Positions 18,225 to 27,672 of a stretch of 64,000 nt of DNA are shown here, in pieces. This DNA is from JAIQFF01 sp963788505. GTDB lineage: Bacteria > Acidobacteriota > Terriglobia > Terriglobales > Acidobacteriaceae. A model generated the notes under the pieces. That model made no database searches, was not told the origin of the DNA, and worked only from the letters and a program-made list of their open reading frames with translations. Location of the stretch: assembly GCA_963788505.1 (NCBI GenBank), contig CAWBGY010000006.1:124001-188000 (forward strand). The letters are read 5' to 3'. Each line of letters begins with the position of its first letter. Position 1 is the first letter of the stretch. The position numbers and the translations under genes were made by a program.

Positions 18225-18707
18225 ATGTTCAAACTATTCTTTGTGATGCTGAGCCTGGCCGTGACCGCGTCGTCCGTGGCCGCCTCGTCGTCGGCCGATC
18301 TTCCTACCCGGAAATATCTGAACCTGGCCGCGATCAAGACCATGGTGGCCGCTGCCGAGGCGGAAGCCAAAAAGCAGAATGTCGAAGTAACGATCTGTAT
18401 TGTGGACGAAAGCGGAAATCTGCTCTTCCTGGAGAAGGCGGATGGCGCATCCCTCAACACGATTCAATTCGCGCAAAAAAAAGCGCGGCACGCCGCGTTC
18501 TACCGGTCTCCCTCGAAAAATGGCGCCGATACCATCAAAAAAGGAGATGTCGAGGCTCTCGCCTTTCCGGACTTTTTCCCCAATCAGGGCGGCCTGCCCA
18601 TTCAAGTAGACGGCCAGATTCTCGGAGGAATCGCCGCCAGCGGGGCCAAATCCGAGATCGACGAAGCCATCTCACAAGCGGGACTCGACGCGCTCTTCAA
18701 GAAATGA
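18225..18707 (+). CDS. secreted GlcG/HbpS-family heme-binding-like protein
   Basis: Exported 160-residue protein. MFKLFFVMLSLAVTASSVAASSSA is a signal peptide; the mature part is a single GlcG/HbpS (PF03928) domain with LAAIKTMVAAAEAEAKKQNVEVTICIVDESGNLLFLEKADGA in two blocks, FAQKKARHAAFYRSPS, and the closing GGLPIQVDGQILGGIAASGA. Members bind heme or cobalamin-like ligands or act as accessory redox sensors. I took the ATG at 18225, which opens the signal peptide, rather than one 69 bases upstream. It follows the small peptide gene by about 200 bp. Ligand not determinable. Confidence 0.88.
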   Translation: MFKLFFVMLSLAVTASSVAASSSADLPTRKYLNLAAIKTMVAAAEAEAKKQNVEVTICIVDESGNLLFLEKADGASLNTIQFAQKKARHAAFYRSPSKNGADTIKKGDVEALAFPDFFPNQGGLPIQVDGQILGGIAASGAKSEIDEAISQAGLDALFKK

Positions 18708-18770
18708 GTGCGACGAAATTTTGTTCGGAGAGAACGATCTGAGGTGGCCGCGGACCTGGCATCCGTCGGC

Positions 18771-20222
18771 CTAGTCTTCCGATGACTCCCGGTCCGCGCC
18801 GCGGTCAGGCGAGCCTTCCAGCTGAAATCCCGCGCCCAGAATCTTCGCTACGGACGTTAGATCCCGGCTCAACGCACTCCGCCACCGCCCCACGGAATCC
18901 TGCGCCAGTTCTTCCATGGTCTGCCCGAAGGACAGCAGGCTGGCCGCAACTTCGGTCTTGACCAGATCGCTCACCGAAGTTTCGATTCCTTTCTGGACAA
19001 TCTTCAATTTCCCCCGGGCCTCATCCAGTTGATGGTCGAGTTCCTTCGCGTTGCGTGTGCCCAGCTCTTTGAGAACTACGTCGACCGCGCTCTCCAGTTG
19101 CACCCGCGCGGCGGATATCTGGTCGCTGGCCATCTGCGAGAGGCGGCTTTCCATTCCGGATTCCAGCCGGGACGCGATGTCATCCAGTTGCGCCATGCGG
19201 CCACCCAGAGAAGTGGCCTGCGACTGCAGCCGGGAAACCTCGGCCGCGGCCGTGGTCTGCAGGCTCTGCATTTCCCGCCGGAAGCCGGCGTGCTCCTCAC
19301 CCAGCCGTTGCTGCAGAGCGCGAAAGTGCTCTTCGCTCTGCTGCTCCGCCCGAGTCCCCGCTTGCGACACCTGCTGCTGAAACCGTTCCGCCCCGGAATT
19401 AAAATGCTGACCCACCGCCTCGGCGATCTCCTCGGACAGCCCGCGCGCGTTCTGTTCCACTGTCTTCAACTCCTGCGTCGCCTGCTGCCGGAATCCTTCG
19501 AGCGCCTGGCCGATTTTCTGCTCGATCATCGTCTTGGCTGATCCCAGCACCTGCGCCGATTGCTCCTGGGTCTGCTTCAAGACCTGTGTCCCCAGGTCTT
19601 CGCGCAGACGCACCCACAATTTCTCTTCCACTTCGGGCGGAATGTGCGACAGCGAGATGTCGAAGCGGCTGTGTTTCAGTTCCCCCTGGGCGGCCTTTTC
19701 CCTGAGCGCCACCACTTCCGCATGCAAGGGCTGAACGAACTCGGCCACGATCGCCCGCAAATCATGCTCAGTCAATGGATGCTGGCTCTTCTCGGAAACG
19801 ATCTTCAGCGCAGGCGTGCCTGGTCCTTTGTCGCTTCTCGGCATTTTTCGTGCAGGTTGCGGATCGTCAGAATGAATCTCCATCAACCTCGCCCAATCTT
19901 CCGGACAAGCGTCCAGTCCCCAGAAATTTTCCGGCCGGTCCAGCTTGGCGGCAACCTGCCAGCCATGTTGACCCGCTCCCATGGGCTTGCAGTCCACCAC
20001 ATGAGCTTTGGCCGCGCCGCCGCCCTTTCGCCGAAACTGTACCGGGATGCCGGCTTCCAGCTTGGCGGGAGAAAATATGGCACAACCGTGCGCGCTGACC
20101 ACCAAGGTCTCGCAGATTTCCGAGAAGGGCGCGCTCGGCTCCAGACTGGTAACGGCGATGGGAAGGGTAATCGGCACTCTCGAGCTGCGCCGCATGGTCT
20201 CCGGAACATTCGCGCTATGCAT
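18771..20222 (-). CDS. PilZ-like N-terminal domain fused to long coiled coil
   Basis: 483-residue protein with an N-terminal PilZ-like beta-barrel (residues 8-105; RRSSR gives RxxxR, while the second motif is reduced to VVSAHG) and a long helical region. From about residue 150 to 440 the sequence is coiled-coil rich (repeated EQ/QS/ALQQRLGEEHAGFRREMQ, SRLQSQATSLGGRMAQLDD), with a distribution like a cytoplasmic scaffold or a methyl-accepting coiled coil but without its signalling hairpin. No membrane segment is seen. It is convergent with the HbpS-like gene (63 bp apart). The function is unknown; a structural or sensory protein responding to cyclic-di-GMP is one possibility. Confidence 0.78.
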   Translation of the reverse strand: MHSANVPETMRRSSRVPITLPIAVTSLEPSAPFSEICETLVVSAHGCAIFSPAKLEAGIPVQFRRKGGGAAKAHVVDCKPMGAGQHGWQVAAKLDRPENFWGLDACPEDWARLMEIHSDDPQPARKMPRSDKGPGTPALKIVSEKSQHPLTEHDLRAIVAEFVQPLHAEVVALREKAAQGELKHSRFDISLSHIPPEVEEKLWVRLREDLGTQVLKQTQEQSAQVLGSAKTMIEQKIGQALEGFRQQATQELKTVEQNARGLSEEIAEAVGQHFNSGAERFQQQVSQAGTRAEQQSEEHFRALQQRLGEEHAGFRREMQSLQTTAAAEVSRLQSQATSLGGRMAQLDDIASRLESGMESRLSQMASDQISAARVQLESAVDVVLKELGTRNAKELDHQLDEARGKLKIVQKGIETSVSDLVKTEVAASLLSFGQTMEELAQDSVGRWRSALSRDLTSVAKILGAGFQLEGSPDRGADRESSED

Positions 20223-20532
20223 GGTGTCCCTCTTTCATGGTGGCCCGCTGTCCTGGTGCGCTTTCAGAGAGAGCGCGCCCATTGCACTCGCGGACGGGCT
20301 CAAAACTCTGCACCTCTACGGTAACGCAAGCCGCGCCCGCAAAGGGATTCCAGTAGTTCCCCCCATCTGCTTCAAACGGGCAGTTACGTTACACCTCCCT
20401 CGGTAACCGGGTAATGCGACCATGCGCTGTCCAAATTCCTGCCGCCGATGGCCAAGAAACAAGCACACATTCAGCGCCTCTCGGAGTAGGTTGGGAACAG
20501 CATCAGTTCCATCGAAGGAATCAGAAGCAGCC
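20223..20532. other. 310-bp intergenic region, no gene seen
   Basis: Divergent promoter region between the PilZ/coiled-coil gene and the small Cys-containing protein gene. I see no RNA gene or strong palindrome; GTTACGTTACACC and CGGTAACCGGGTAA near 20385-20415 are short repeats of unclear meaning. Confidence 0.5.
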
Positions 20533-20751
20533 ATGACAAATTCCCTCCTGCAACGGCTTATCGAAATGTGCTGCCGGCACGACTTCACCTGGCCGCATGC
20601 CGGCGTTCATGGCACGGCCTACCAGGCCTGCCTCCTCTGTGGCGCGGTTTATTCCTACGACTGCACAACCATGCGTCGGACCGGACGGCTGGTGACGCCG
20701 CCAGATCCCCGCCATCAGCCCTTGACCGAAAGCCAGCCGGCGAGCGATTAG
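20533..20751 (+). CDS. small CxxCG protein, unknown function
   Basis: A 72-residue protein starting MTNSLLQRLIEMCCRHDF. The centre reads CCRHDFTWPH ... YQACLLCGAVYSYDC, that is a Cys/His pair followed by CLLCG and a further Cys, spaced like a small zinc ribbon. TTMRRTGRLV follows. I chose the ATG at 20533 rather than one 111 bases upstream because the upstream extension is Arg/Ser-rich and lacks any domain. The family is, from memory, repeatedly seen in acidobacterial genomes, but I cannot name a function. No operon partner is obvious; the TlpA-like gene starts 200 bp later. Confidence 0.65.
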   Translation: MTNSLLQRLIEMCCRHDFTWPHAGVHGTAYQACLLCGAVYSYDCTTMRRTGRLVTPPDPRHQPLTESQPASD

Positions 20752-20951
20752 GCCGTCTGAGCGTCGTGCCTTGGGCTTCCTGAAAAAGCGGGATCGCAGT
20801 CAACGCGCGTAGCCGCGAAGCGGCACGAACGCGTAAACCCGAGCCATGTCCTCAAGTGGCGAAAGATCTCGCACGCATACAATTGCCCAGCTGGCGGAGT
20901 CCGGTCTCGGGCTGTATAGTGGGTGCCGTTTTCCGAAGTCCTGCCGGCTAA

Positions 20952-21701
20952 ATGACCAAACTGTACAAATACCGTGTGCTGATCTCAGGAATCCTTTCGC
21001 CGCTGGCAGCCCTTTTCTTGTATGCGCTCGTCTATGCGACCCTGACATCGCGCAGTGCCGATCTCGAAAAGGATTGGCTCTTCCGTCTCTCCTGGTCGAC
21101 TCTCGCGATGACGGTGCCGTTTCTGGTCACCCTTGTCCTGGCCACCAGAGACCGCCGCCAACACCCGCTCTCTTTGTCCGCGAAAGCAGGTCTCGCCCTC
21201 GCGATTCTCTCGCTGGGACTCGCCTGGAAGCCTGTGAGCGACGGCATCACCCGCTCGAAGCAGTCTCGAAACCTGGCGCTGCGCGACGTGGCCGCGCCCC
21301 CCTTCGACACCCCGGACATTCAGGGGAAAACCGAGCGCCTGGAAGATCAAACGGGCAAGGTCGTGCTCGTCAATATCTGGGCGACCTGGTGCGGGCCCTG
21401 CCGGGCGGAGATGCCACAACTCGACCGGTTATACCGGCAACGGAAGGATCAGGGGCTCATGGTGTTCGGGCTGTCGGACGAGGACGTCAATGTGCAACGG
21501 AAATTTCTGGAACAGGTGCCGGTAAGCTACCCGCTGCTCACCCTCACCGGCGGAGTTCCCAACCTGTATCGCGACATCGCGCGTTATCCGGCGATTTTTC
21601 TGATCGATCGCCGGGGACGCCTGCAGCCTGCGCCGGGACCGGACCAGCCTTTCGACCAGGTTGAGGCCGCCGTCACTGCCCTCCTTAACAGTGGACCTTA
21701 G
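20952..21701 (+). CDS. membrane-anchored TlpA-like thioredoxin
   Basis: Thiol-disulfide oxidoreductase acting outside the cytoplasm. The 249-residue protein has three hydrophobic segments (about 9-31, 47-65, 79-94), then a TlpA/ResA thioredoxin domain from about residue 112 (DVAAPPFDTPDIQGKTERLED) with the active site ATWCGPCRAEMP at Cys147 and Cys150. The cis-Pro loop is ARYPAIFLIDRRG. Most TlpA/ResA proteins have one anchor; three segments is less usual. Role in cytochrome c maturation or periplasmic reduction is inferred from the family only, since no ccm/res genes are adjacent. Confidence 0.9.
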   Translation: MTKLYKYRVLISGILSPLAALFLYALVYATLTSRSADLEKDWLFRLSWSTLAMTVPFLVTLVLATRDRRQHPLSLSAKAGLALAILSLGLAWKPVSDGITRSKQSRNLALRDVAAPPFDTPDIQGKTERLEDQTGKVVLVNIWATWCGPCRAEMPQLDRLYRQRKDQGLMVFGLSDEDVNVQRKFLEQVPVSYPLLTLTGGVPNLYRDIARYPAIFLIDRRGRLQPAPGPDQPFDQVEAAVTALLNSGP

Positions 21702-21798
21702 TGCTACCCCCTGAGCACTGGGCTCGGCGCATTTCATCTCCAAAAAGACCGCAAAACTTGATACCTTAGCGGCTTCGTGCCTACGGGGGACTTGCGCC

Positions 21799-23577
21799 AT
21801 GCTCTTTAGGAATACCGCGCGGTATGCGGCCGCTCTCGGCCTGATTCTGACCACCTGCCTGCTTCATGCTGCTCAGCCCTATGAAGTGACCATGGAGCAC
21901 GCGTCCGCCAAGATGCGCGACGGGGTCACGCTGCACGCGGATATCTACCGGCCGAAGGCGGACGGGCAGTTTCCGGTCCTGCTGCAACGCACGCCGTACA
22001 ACAAGAGCGCCTCAGCATCTTTCGCTATCAGGGCCGCTGCCAGCGGATATGTTGTCATCGTGCAGGATGTCCGCGGCCGCTATACATCCGAAGGAGACTG
22101 GTACACGTTCAAGCACGAACCGGATGATGGCTACGACACCGTGGAATGGGCGGCGGCGCTGCCTTATTCGAATGGCAAGGTCGGCATGTGGGGCGGTTCT
22201 TACGTCGGTGCCACGCAGATGCTGGCCGCTATCGCCCATCCCCCGCATCTTGCCGGCATCTGCCCGGTGGTGACGGCCAGCAACTATCACGAAAACTGGA
22301 CCTACCAGGGTGGCGCATTCGAACAATGGTTCAACCAGTCGTGGACTTCGGGCCTGGCGCAAGACACCTTCGATCGGACCGTCGAGAAAAACACCAATGC
22401 CCTCGGAGGCGCCTGGACCCTGCCGCTGGTCAACTACCCGCTGTTCAATTTTCCCGATCCTGCGGCGGCGCCGGACACAGCCTCCTCCCTGGCCCCATAC
22501 TTTCTGGATTGGCTGGCTCATCCCACCTATGACCAGTACTGGAAACAGATATCGATTGAAGAACACTACGGCGATATCACAGTTCCGGTGCTTACCGTGG
22601 CTGCGTGGTACGACATTTTTCAGGGCGGATCGCTGCGCAACTACATGGGGATCAAGGCTCACGGGGGCAGCGAAGCGGCACGCAAAGGCCAGCACCTCCT
22701 CGTGACCATTGGAGGTCACGCCGGCACCGGCAGGGTGATCGGCCAGGTTGACTTTGGACCCGCAGCCGCCGAGTTCGATGAAAATGACGTTACTCTTAAA
22801 TGGTATGACTACCTGTTTAAGGGCGTGCAAAACGAATTCGCAGGCAAGCCAGTGAAGATTTTCGTCATGGGCGCCAACCAGTGGCGGGAAGAGGATGACT
22901 GGCCGCTGGCCCGGACCCAAAGTACAAGATATTTTCTGCATTCCGCAAAAAGCGCGGCCTCGCTTCGTGGAGACGGCAGCCTTTCAACCCTGTCCCCGCG
23001 GTCGGAACCCGCCGATCACTACATCTATGATCCGGCGAATCCCGCGCCCACCGTGGGCGGTCCCTTGTGCTGCGATAGTAAGCACCTGCCGCCTGGACCC
23101 CGGGACCAGCGCGCGGTCGAGGCCCGTGACGATGTTTTGGTCTACAGCACGCCCGTGTTCACGCAGGATACGGAAGTCACCGGTCCGGTCAGCCTGGAAC
23201 TATTCGCCAAGTCTTCGGCTGTGGACACCGATTTCACCGCCAAACTGGTCGACGTAGGGCCGGATGGATTTGCGCGGAACCTGACCGAAGGCATCATCCG
23301 CGCCCGCTACCGGGATTCACGGGAGAAAGCCAGCCTGATGAATCCGGGAGAGGTTTACAAATTCACCATCGACTTGTGGTCTACCAGCAACGTGTTCCTG
23401 AAGGGTCACGCGCTGCGGCTGGAAATTTCGAGCAGTAATTTCCCCCGCTTCGACAGAAATCTGAACACCGGGGAAGAACCTGCCTTCGCCAGGAACTATG
23501 TTGCAGCGACCAACACGATCTATCATGATGCCGAGCATCCCTCGGCCCTGATCTTACCTGTGGTGCCGTCGCGCTGA
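21799..23577 (+). CDS. secreted CocE/NonD-family hydrolase
   Basis: Alpha/beta hydrolase of the X-Pro dipeptidyl-peptidase S15/CocE group, 592 residues. Residues 1-25 form a signal peptide (AALGLILTTCLLHAAQ). The nucleophile elbow is MWGGSYVGATQ with Ser134, downstream of QDVRGRYTSEGDW; an Asp and His of the triad are expected near 300-340 (AAWYDIF and TIGGHAGTGR). The C-terminal half is the PepX-C jelly roll (DTDFTAKLVDVGPDGFARNLTEGIIRARYR). Substrates of the group include acyl esters, glutaryl beta-lactams and peptides; which applies is unknown. It precedes the GH27 gene by 108 bp on the same strand. Confidence 0.9.
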   Translation: MLFRNTARYAAALGLILTTCLLHAAQPYEVTMEHASAKMRDGVTLHADIYRPKADGQFPVLLQRTPYNKSASASFAIRAAASGYVVIVQDVRGRYTSEGDWYTFKHEPDDGYDTVEWAAALPYSNGKVGMWGGSYVGATQMLAAIAHPPHLAGICPVVTASNYHENWTYQGGAFEQWFNQSWTSGLAQDTFDRTVEKNTNALGGAWTLPLVNYPLFNFPDPAAAPDTASSLAPYFLDWLAHPTYDQYWKQISIEEHYGDITVPVLTVAAWYDIFQGGSLRNYMGIKAHGGSEAARKGQHLLVTIGGHAGTGRVIGQVDFGPAAAEFDENDVTLKWYDYLFKGVQNEFAGKPVKIFVMGANQWREEDDWPLARTQSTRYFLHSAKSAASLRGDGSLSTLSPRSEPADHYIYDPANPAPTVGGPLCCDSKHLPPGPRDQRAVEARDDVLVYSTPVFTQDTEVTGPVSLELFAKSSAVDTDFTAKLVDVGPDGFARNLTEGIIRARYRDSREKASLMNPGEVYKFTIDLWSTSNVFLKGHALRLEISSSNFPRFDRNLNTGEEPAFARNYVAATNTIYHDAEHPSALILPVVPSR

Positions 23578-23685
23578 AGTCTGGAAAGAATTGACCCCAT
23601 ATGCCTGATCGAGAATGAACAAGGTTGTCGAACGGCTCAGATACCCTCATCCGCGAAAGACGCGGAGAATGGCGGAGAAGCAGAT

Positions 23686-25072
23686 ATGGCAGATATGAAG
23701 GAACCGTTTCTTCTGTTGGCTCTGGCCCTGGTTTTGTTTTCGGGCAGTGCGGTCCTGGGACAGGCCGCCGGGCCGGCAGAAATCGATCATCCTTCGCTCC
23801 TGGCCGCGACCCCGCCCATGGGGTGGAACAGTTGGGACGGCTACGGCACCACGGTCAAAGAAGCCGATGTCAAAGCCAACGCTCAATGGCTGGCCGAACA
23901 CTTGAAACCATTTGGCTGGCAGTATGTCGTGGTGGACATGGAGTGGTTCGTTACCAACCCCACGCCGTATGGAAATTCCAAGACGTCGCAGTACAGCATG
24001 GACGAATTCGGCCGTTATACGCCGGCCGTGAACCGTTTCCCCTCCGCCGCGAACGGTGCCGGATTTAAGCCGCTGGCTGATTATGTACATTCGCTCGGCC
24101 TGAAATTTGGCATTCACATTCTTCGCGGCATTCCGAAGCAGGCGGTGGAAAAAAATCTGCCGATCGCCGGATCGTCTTTCCACGCCACGGACGCCGCCGA
24201 CTCAACCGACACTTGTCCCTGGAATTTCGACAACTATGGCGTTGAGGGTTCGAAGCCGGGAGCGCAAGCCTACTACGACTCGATCGCCAAGCTCTATGCC
24301 AGCTGGGAGGTGGACCTGATCAAGGTGGATTGCATCAGCAGCCGTCCCTACAAAGGCGATGAAATCCAGATGTTGAGCGCGGCGCTGGCCAAGACGGGCC
24401 GTCCGATCGTTCTGAGTCTGTCGCCCGGGCCCGCGCCGCTCGACAAAGGCGGAAGAGATGCGGAAGTATGCCCAGATGTGGCGGATCTCGAATGACATCT
24501 GGGACCTGTGGCACAGCACGGTCGACTATCCGCAAGGGCTCGGCGACCAGTTTGCGAACGTGGCGAAGTGGGCCGGAAAGGCGGTACCGGGACATTGGCC
24601 GGACGCCGACATGCTGCCGCTGGGATACCTGGGGCCGGCTCCGGGATGGGGCCAGCCGCGCTATAGCCGCCTTTCGCACGACGAGCAGAGAACTTTTGTC
24701 ACGCTTTGGTGCATCTTTCCGTCACCTCTGATGGTGGGCGGCGACTTGCCGAAAGCCGATGCCTGGACAACTTCACTGCTTACCAATCCCGAGGTCATTG
24801 CGGTAGATCAACACTCAACCGGCAATCATCCAGTTGTCACGACGGACAAGGCGGTGGTGTGGGTGGCGGAATCACCCGCAGGCGGCCATTATCTCGCAAT
24901 CTTCAACCTGCAAGAGTCAAGTCAGAGCGTCAAGTATTCATGGCAAGATCTGGGCTGGCCTGCGGGGAAGCGCAATTTGCGGGACCTGTGGGAGCACAAG
25001 GACCTGGGTTCGACAGACGCTGTCACCGTAACCCTGCCCCCGCATGGTAGCGTGCTATACGGCGTGCGCTGA
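23686..25072 (+). pseudogene. GH27 alpha-galactosidase, split by a single-base insertion
   Basis: Secreted alpha-galactosidase-type glycosidase. The first frame (23686-24495) has a signal peptide and the family opening PPMGWNSWDGYGTTV, the YVVVDMEWFV strand and DLIKVDCIS, whose Asp is the nucleophile position. It then shifts: the sequence after PAPLDK reads GGRDAEVCPDV and stops. The second frame (24458-25072) resumes with EMRKYAQMWRISNDIWDLW, WPDADMLPLG (acid/base Asp region) and the C-terminal beta domain. Removing one G of AAAGGCGG at 24448-24449 restores PAPLDKAEEMRKYAQMW. Everything else is well preserved, so this is either a very recent mutation or a sequence error. It belongs to a sugar cluster with the next two genes. 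Confidence 0.88.
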
Positions 25073-25151
25073 GGCCCGGTCTTCAATCGCGTTTGGCCAT
25101 GCAGCAGGCCGGGGAACCAAGAGTAAGCAGCGCTGATGCGCCCCCACAAGC

Positions 25152-26165
25152 ATGAAGGCCCTGATCATCAAGAAAACCGGTGAAGCCGCGGTGGAGTCAA
25201 TCGCCGAGCCCGTGGCTTCAGACGAAAAGCTCCTGTTGAAGGTCCGCATGATTGGACTGTGCGGAAGCGATCTTAATTCCTTCCGCGGCAAGAATCCGCT
25301 GGTAACCTTCCCCCGCATACCCGGCCATGAAGTCGCGGCGACCATCGTACACGGAAGTAAGGACAACCCGGCGCTGGCCGCCGGGACCGATGTGACCATG
25401 TCTCCGTATACGAGTTGTGGCAAGTGCGCATCCTGCCTTCGCCAGCGACCGAATGCCTGCCAGTTCAACGAGACTCTCGGGGTGCAGCGAGATGGAGCGC
25501 TGACCGAGTACATCAACATGCCGGCGGAGAAACTCTATACCGCAAACCTCACCATCAAGGAACTTTGTCTGGTCGAACCGCTGACTGTCGGGTTTCATGC
25601 CGTGGCGCGAGGCCGGGTTGCGGGAGAAGACTCGGTTGCGGTGTTTGGCTGCGGCGGCGTAGGCCTGGGGGCGATCGCGGCGGCAAGTTTCCGCGGCGCC
25701 AAAGTCATTGGGATCGACCTCGATGATGACAAGTTGAGTCTCGCCCGCAAGGCCGGCGCCGCCGAGACCATCAACACCAGCAGGGAGCCTTTGCACCAGC
25801 GCCTGCTCGATTTGACGAACGGTTTCGGCCCCGATGTCATCATCGAGGCCATCGGCCTGCCGCAGACTTTTCGAGCGGCCGTGGAAGAAGTCGCGTTTAC
25901 CGGGCGCGTGGTCTACATCGGCTATGCCAAAGAGCCAGTGGCTTACGAAACGCGGCTGTTCGTCCAGAAGGAACTCGACATTATGGGCTCGCGGAATGCC
26001 CTGCCCGAGGACTTTCGCCAAGTGATCCGGATGTTAGAGGGCCAGCGTTTTCCGGTCGACGATGCCGTGAGTTCCGTCGTATCCATCGAGGATGGCCCGG
26101 ATATTCTGCGGGCGTGGAGTGACAATCCTGCACGCTTCACCAAGATCATGGTCCGCCTCGATTGA
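25152..26165 (+). CDS. zinc-dependent MDR dehydrogenase, sugar-acid/polyol type
   Basis: NAD(P)-linked alcohol dehydrogenase of 337 residues. Catalytic zinc ligands Cys37 (GLCGSD), His59 and Glu60 (PGHE) and the structural zinc cysteines 89, 92, 95 and 103 (SCGKCASCLRQRPNAC) are all present; the Rossmann motif is VFGCGGVGLG near residue 165, with Asp following the second strand (GIDLDDDK), favouring NAD. IMGSRNALPEDF near residue 280 is shared with L-galactonate/L-idonate-type dehydrogenases. It lies between the GH27 gene and fucP, so oxidation of a released sugar or sugar acid (fucose, galactose or arabinose series) is the likely job. The exact substrate is inference. Confidence 0.88.
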   Translation: MKALIIKKTGEAAVESIAEPVASDEKLLLKVRMIGLCGSDLNSFRGKNPLVTFPRIPGHEVAATIVHGSKDNPALAAGTDVTMSPYTSCGKCASCLRQRPNACQFNETLGVQRDGALTEYINMPAEKLYTANLTIKELCLVEPLTVGFHAVARGRVAGEDSVAVFGCGGVGLGAIAAASFRGAKVIGIDLDDDKLSLARKAGAAETINTSREPLHQRLLDLTNGFGPDVIIEAIGLPQTFRAAVEEVAFTGRVVYIGYAKEPVAYETRLFVQKELDIMGSRNALPEDFRQVIRMLEGQRFPVDDAVSSVVSIEDGPDILRAWSDNPARFTKIMVRLD

Positions 26166-26227
26166 GTCGCATCGCGGGACAGGGGAACGTCCGCAATCGC
26201 AGTTTTCTAGTCTGAGGAAAGGGAACG

Positions 26228-27544
26228 ATGCCCGTCTCTACAGCTGGAAACACCACCCCTTCCGGAGATCACGCCCATAGCCACCTGTTTCCTGCGGGTC
26301 ACCTGCTTCCTTTCGTTCTGGTGACCGCCCTGTTCTTCCTCTGGGGAATACCGAACAACCTGAATGACGTGCTGATCCGTCAGTTCATGAAGTCGTTTGC
26401 GATTTCACGCTTTCAGGCCGGCCTGGTGCAGTCCGCTTTCTACATGGGTTATTTCCTGCTGGCCATGCCCGCAGCCTTGCTGATGAGGCGAGTCGGCTAC
26501 AAGGCGGGATTCGTCACCGGCCTCGTTTTGTATGCCTTGGGCACTTTCCTGTTCTGGCCTGCCGCCGTGGCGGGGCGTTATGAGTTTTTCCTGCTGGCGT
26601 TGTTTGTAATCGCAAGCGGCCTTTCGTTTCTGGAAACGGCTTCCAACCCGTTTATTGCGCAACTGGGAGATCCGGAGAGCTCCGAAAGGCGGCTGAATTT
26701 CTCCCAGGCATTCAATCCCCTCGGCTCAATCACCGGAGTCCTGATCGGGACGATCTTTATTTTTTCCGGCGTTGAACTGACCCCGCAGGAAGTCGCGGCA
26801 CAAAAGCTCCAGGGCGTATACGAAGCGTACCTGCGCGCGGAAACGCTCCGGGTAGTCAAACCCTATCTGGTCATTGGCGGGATCGCCTTGCTCTGGGCCG
26901 TCCTCATTCTGCTCACAAAATTCCCCAGCATCCAGGGGGAACATGAAAACAGCACGGACGACCACGGAAATTTCACCGAACTGTTCGGGTATCCGCACTT
27001 TCTGCTGGCCGTGGTCGCGCAGTTTTTATACGTGGGCGCCCAGGTAGGAACCTGGAGTTACTTTATACAATACGTCCAGGAATATACGCACCAGCCGGAG
27101 AAAGTTGCGGGATACTTCCTGACCGGAACGCTGGCTGCATTCGGAGTGGGAAGATTTGTCTCGGCCTACCTGATGCGATTCATCGCCCCGAATAAGCTCA
27201 TGGGGGCGTACGGCGTAGCCAGCATCTTTCTGGTGGGGATTGGAGTGTTGTTCCCGGGATGGGTTGGCTTGTGGTGTGTTTTCCTCACCAGCTTTTTCAT
27301 GTCGTTGATGTTCCCCACCATCTTTGCCCTTGGGCTGAAAGGGTTGGGCCCAAACACGAAAATCGGCGGGTCGCTGCTGGTGATGGCCATTGTTGGCGGC
27401 GCTGTCCTGACCCCGTTGATGGGACTGATCTCGGAGAAATCCGGCAGCATCGCGCTCGCCTATACAATTCCTCTCCTGGCTTACATTTACATTGCGTTCT
27501 ATTCGTTCCTGGGATCAAAACCGCGACAAGTCCCGGCCAACTGA
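26228..27544 (+). CDS. fucP: FucP-type sugar:proton symporter (MFS)
   Basis: Inner-membrane sugar importer of the fucose permease branch of the major facilitator superfamily, 438 residues with about 12 membrane helices. Typical motifs are FFLWGIPNNLNDVLIRQFMKSF in helix 1, FYMGYFLLAMPAALLMRRVGYKAG, and GLSFLETASNPFIAQLG with SQAFNPLGSITG, all diagnostic of FucP/GluP transporters. The cytoplasmic central loop sits near 225-250. Start ATG at 26228 has GAAAGGGAA ahead. With the GH27 enzyme and dehydrogenase it forms a + strand sugar-use cluster. Transport of L-fucose, galactose or glucose cannot be separated by eye. Confidence 0.92.
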   Translation: MPVSTAGNTTPSGDHAHSHLFPAGHLLPFVLVTALFFLWGIPNNLNDVLIRQFMKSFAISRFQAGLVQSAFYMGYFLLAMPAALLMRRVGYKAGFVTGLVLYALGTFLFWPAAVAGRYEFFLLALFVIASGLSFLETASNPFIAQLGDPESSERRLNFSQAFNPLGSITGVLIGTIFIFSGVELTPQEVAAQKLQGVYEAYLRAETLRVVKPYLVIGGIALLWAVLILLTKFPSIQGEHENSTDDHGNFTELFGYPHFLLAVVAQFLYVGAQVGTWSYFIQYVQEYTHQPEKVAGYFLTGTLAAFGVGRFVSAYLMRFIAPNKLMGAYGVASIFLVGIGVLFPGWVGLWCVFLTSFFMSLMFPTIFALGLKGLGPNTKIGGSLLVMAIVGGAVLTPLMGLISEKSGSIALAYTIPLLAYIYIAFYSFLGSKPRQVPAN

Positions 27545-27625
27545 TATTTTGCAAAATTGTGGATCTGTTGACTGATAGCTGCTCCTGATTGTGCTGGCTA
27601 GGCGGTGGGCAAGCTGCTGATAGGA

Positions 27626-27672
27626 ATGGTGAGCGCGGTAGGAATCGAACCTACAGCCTATTGATTAAGAGT
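27626..27672 (-). other. tRNA-Lys 3'-half copy, putative attachment site
   Basis: 47 bp matching the 3' half of the tRNA-Lys gene at 31518-31564 with two mismatches. The copy begins with the CCA end (TGGTGAGCGCGG on the + strand) and stops just beyond the anticodon loop (TTGATTAAGAGT), where similarity ends abruptly. This is the classical structure left when an element integrates by site-specific recombination into a tRNA gene. It marks the left end of the 27.6-31.6 kb island. Confidence 0.8.

Noticed and set aside
24440..24500. Programmed +1 frameshift in the GH27 gene
   Set aside because: No slippery codon, stop or stem of a known programmed site; a one-base insertion explains it more simply.
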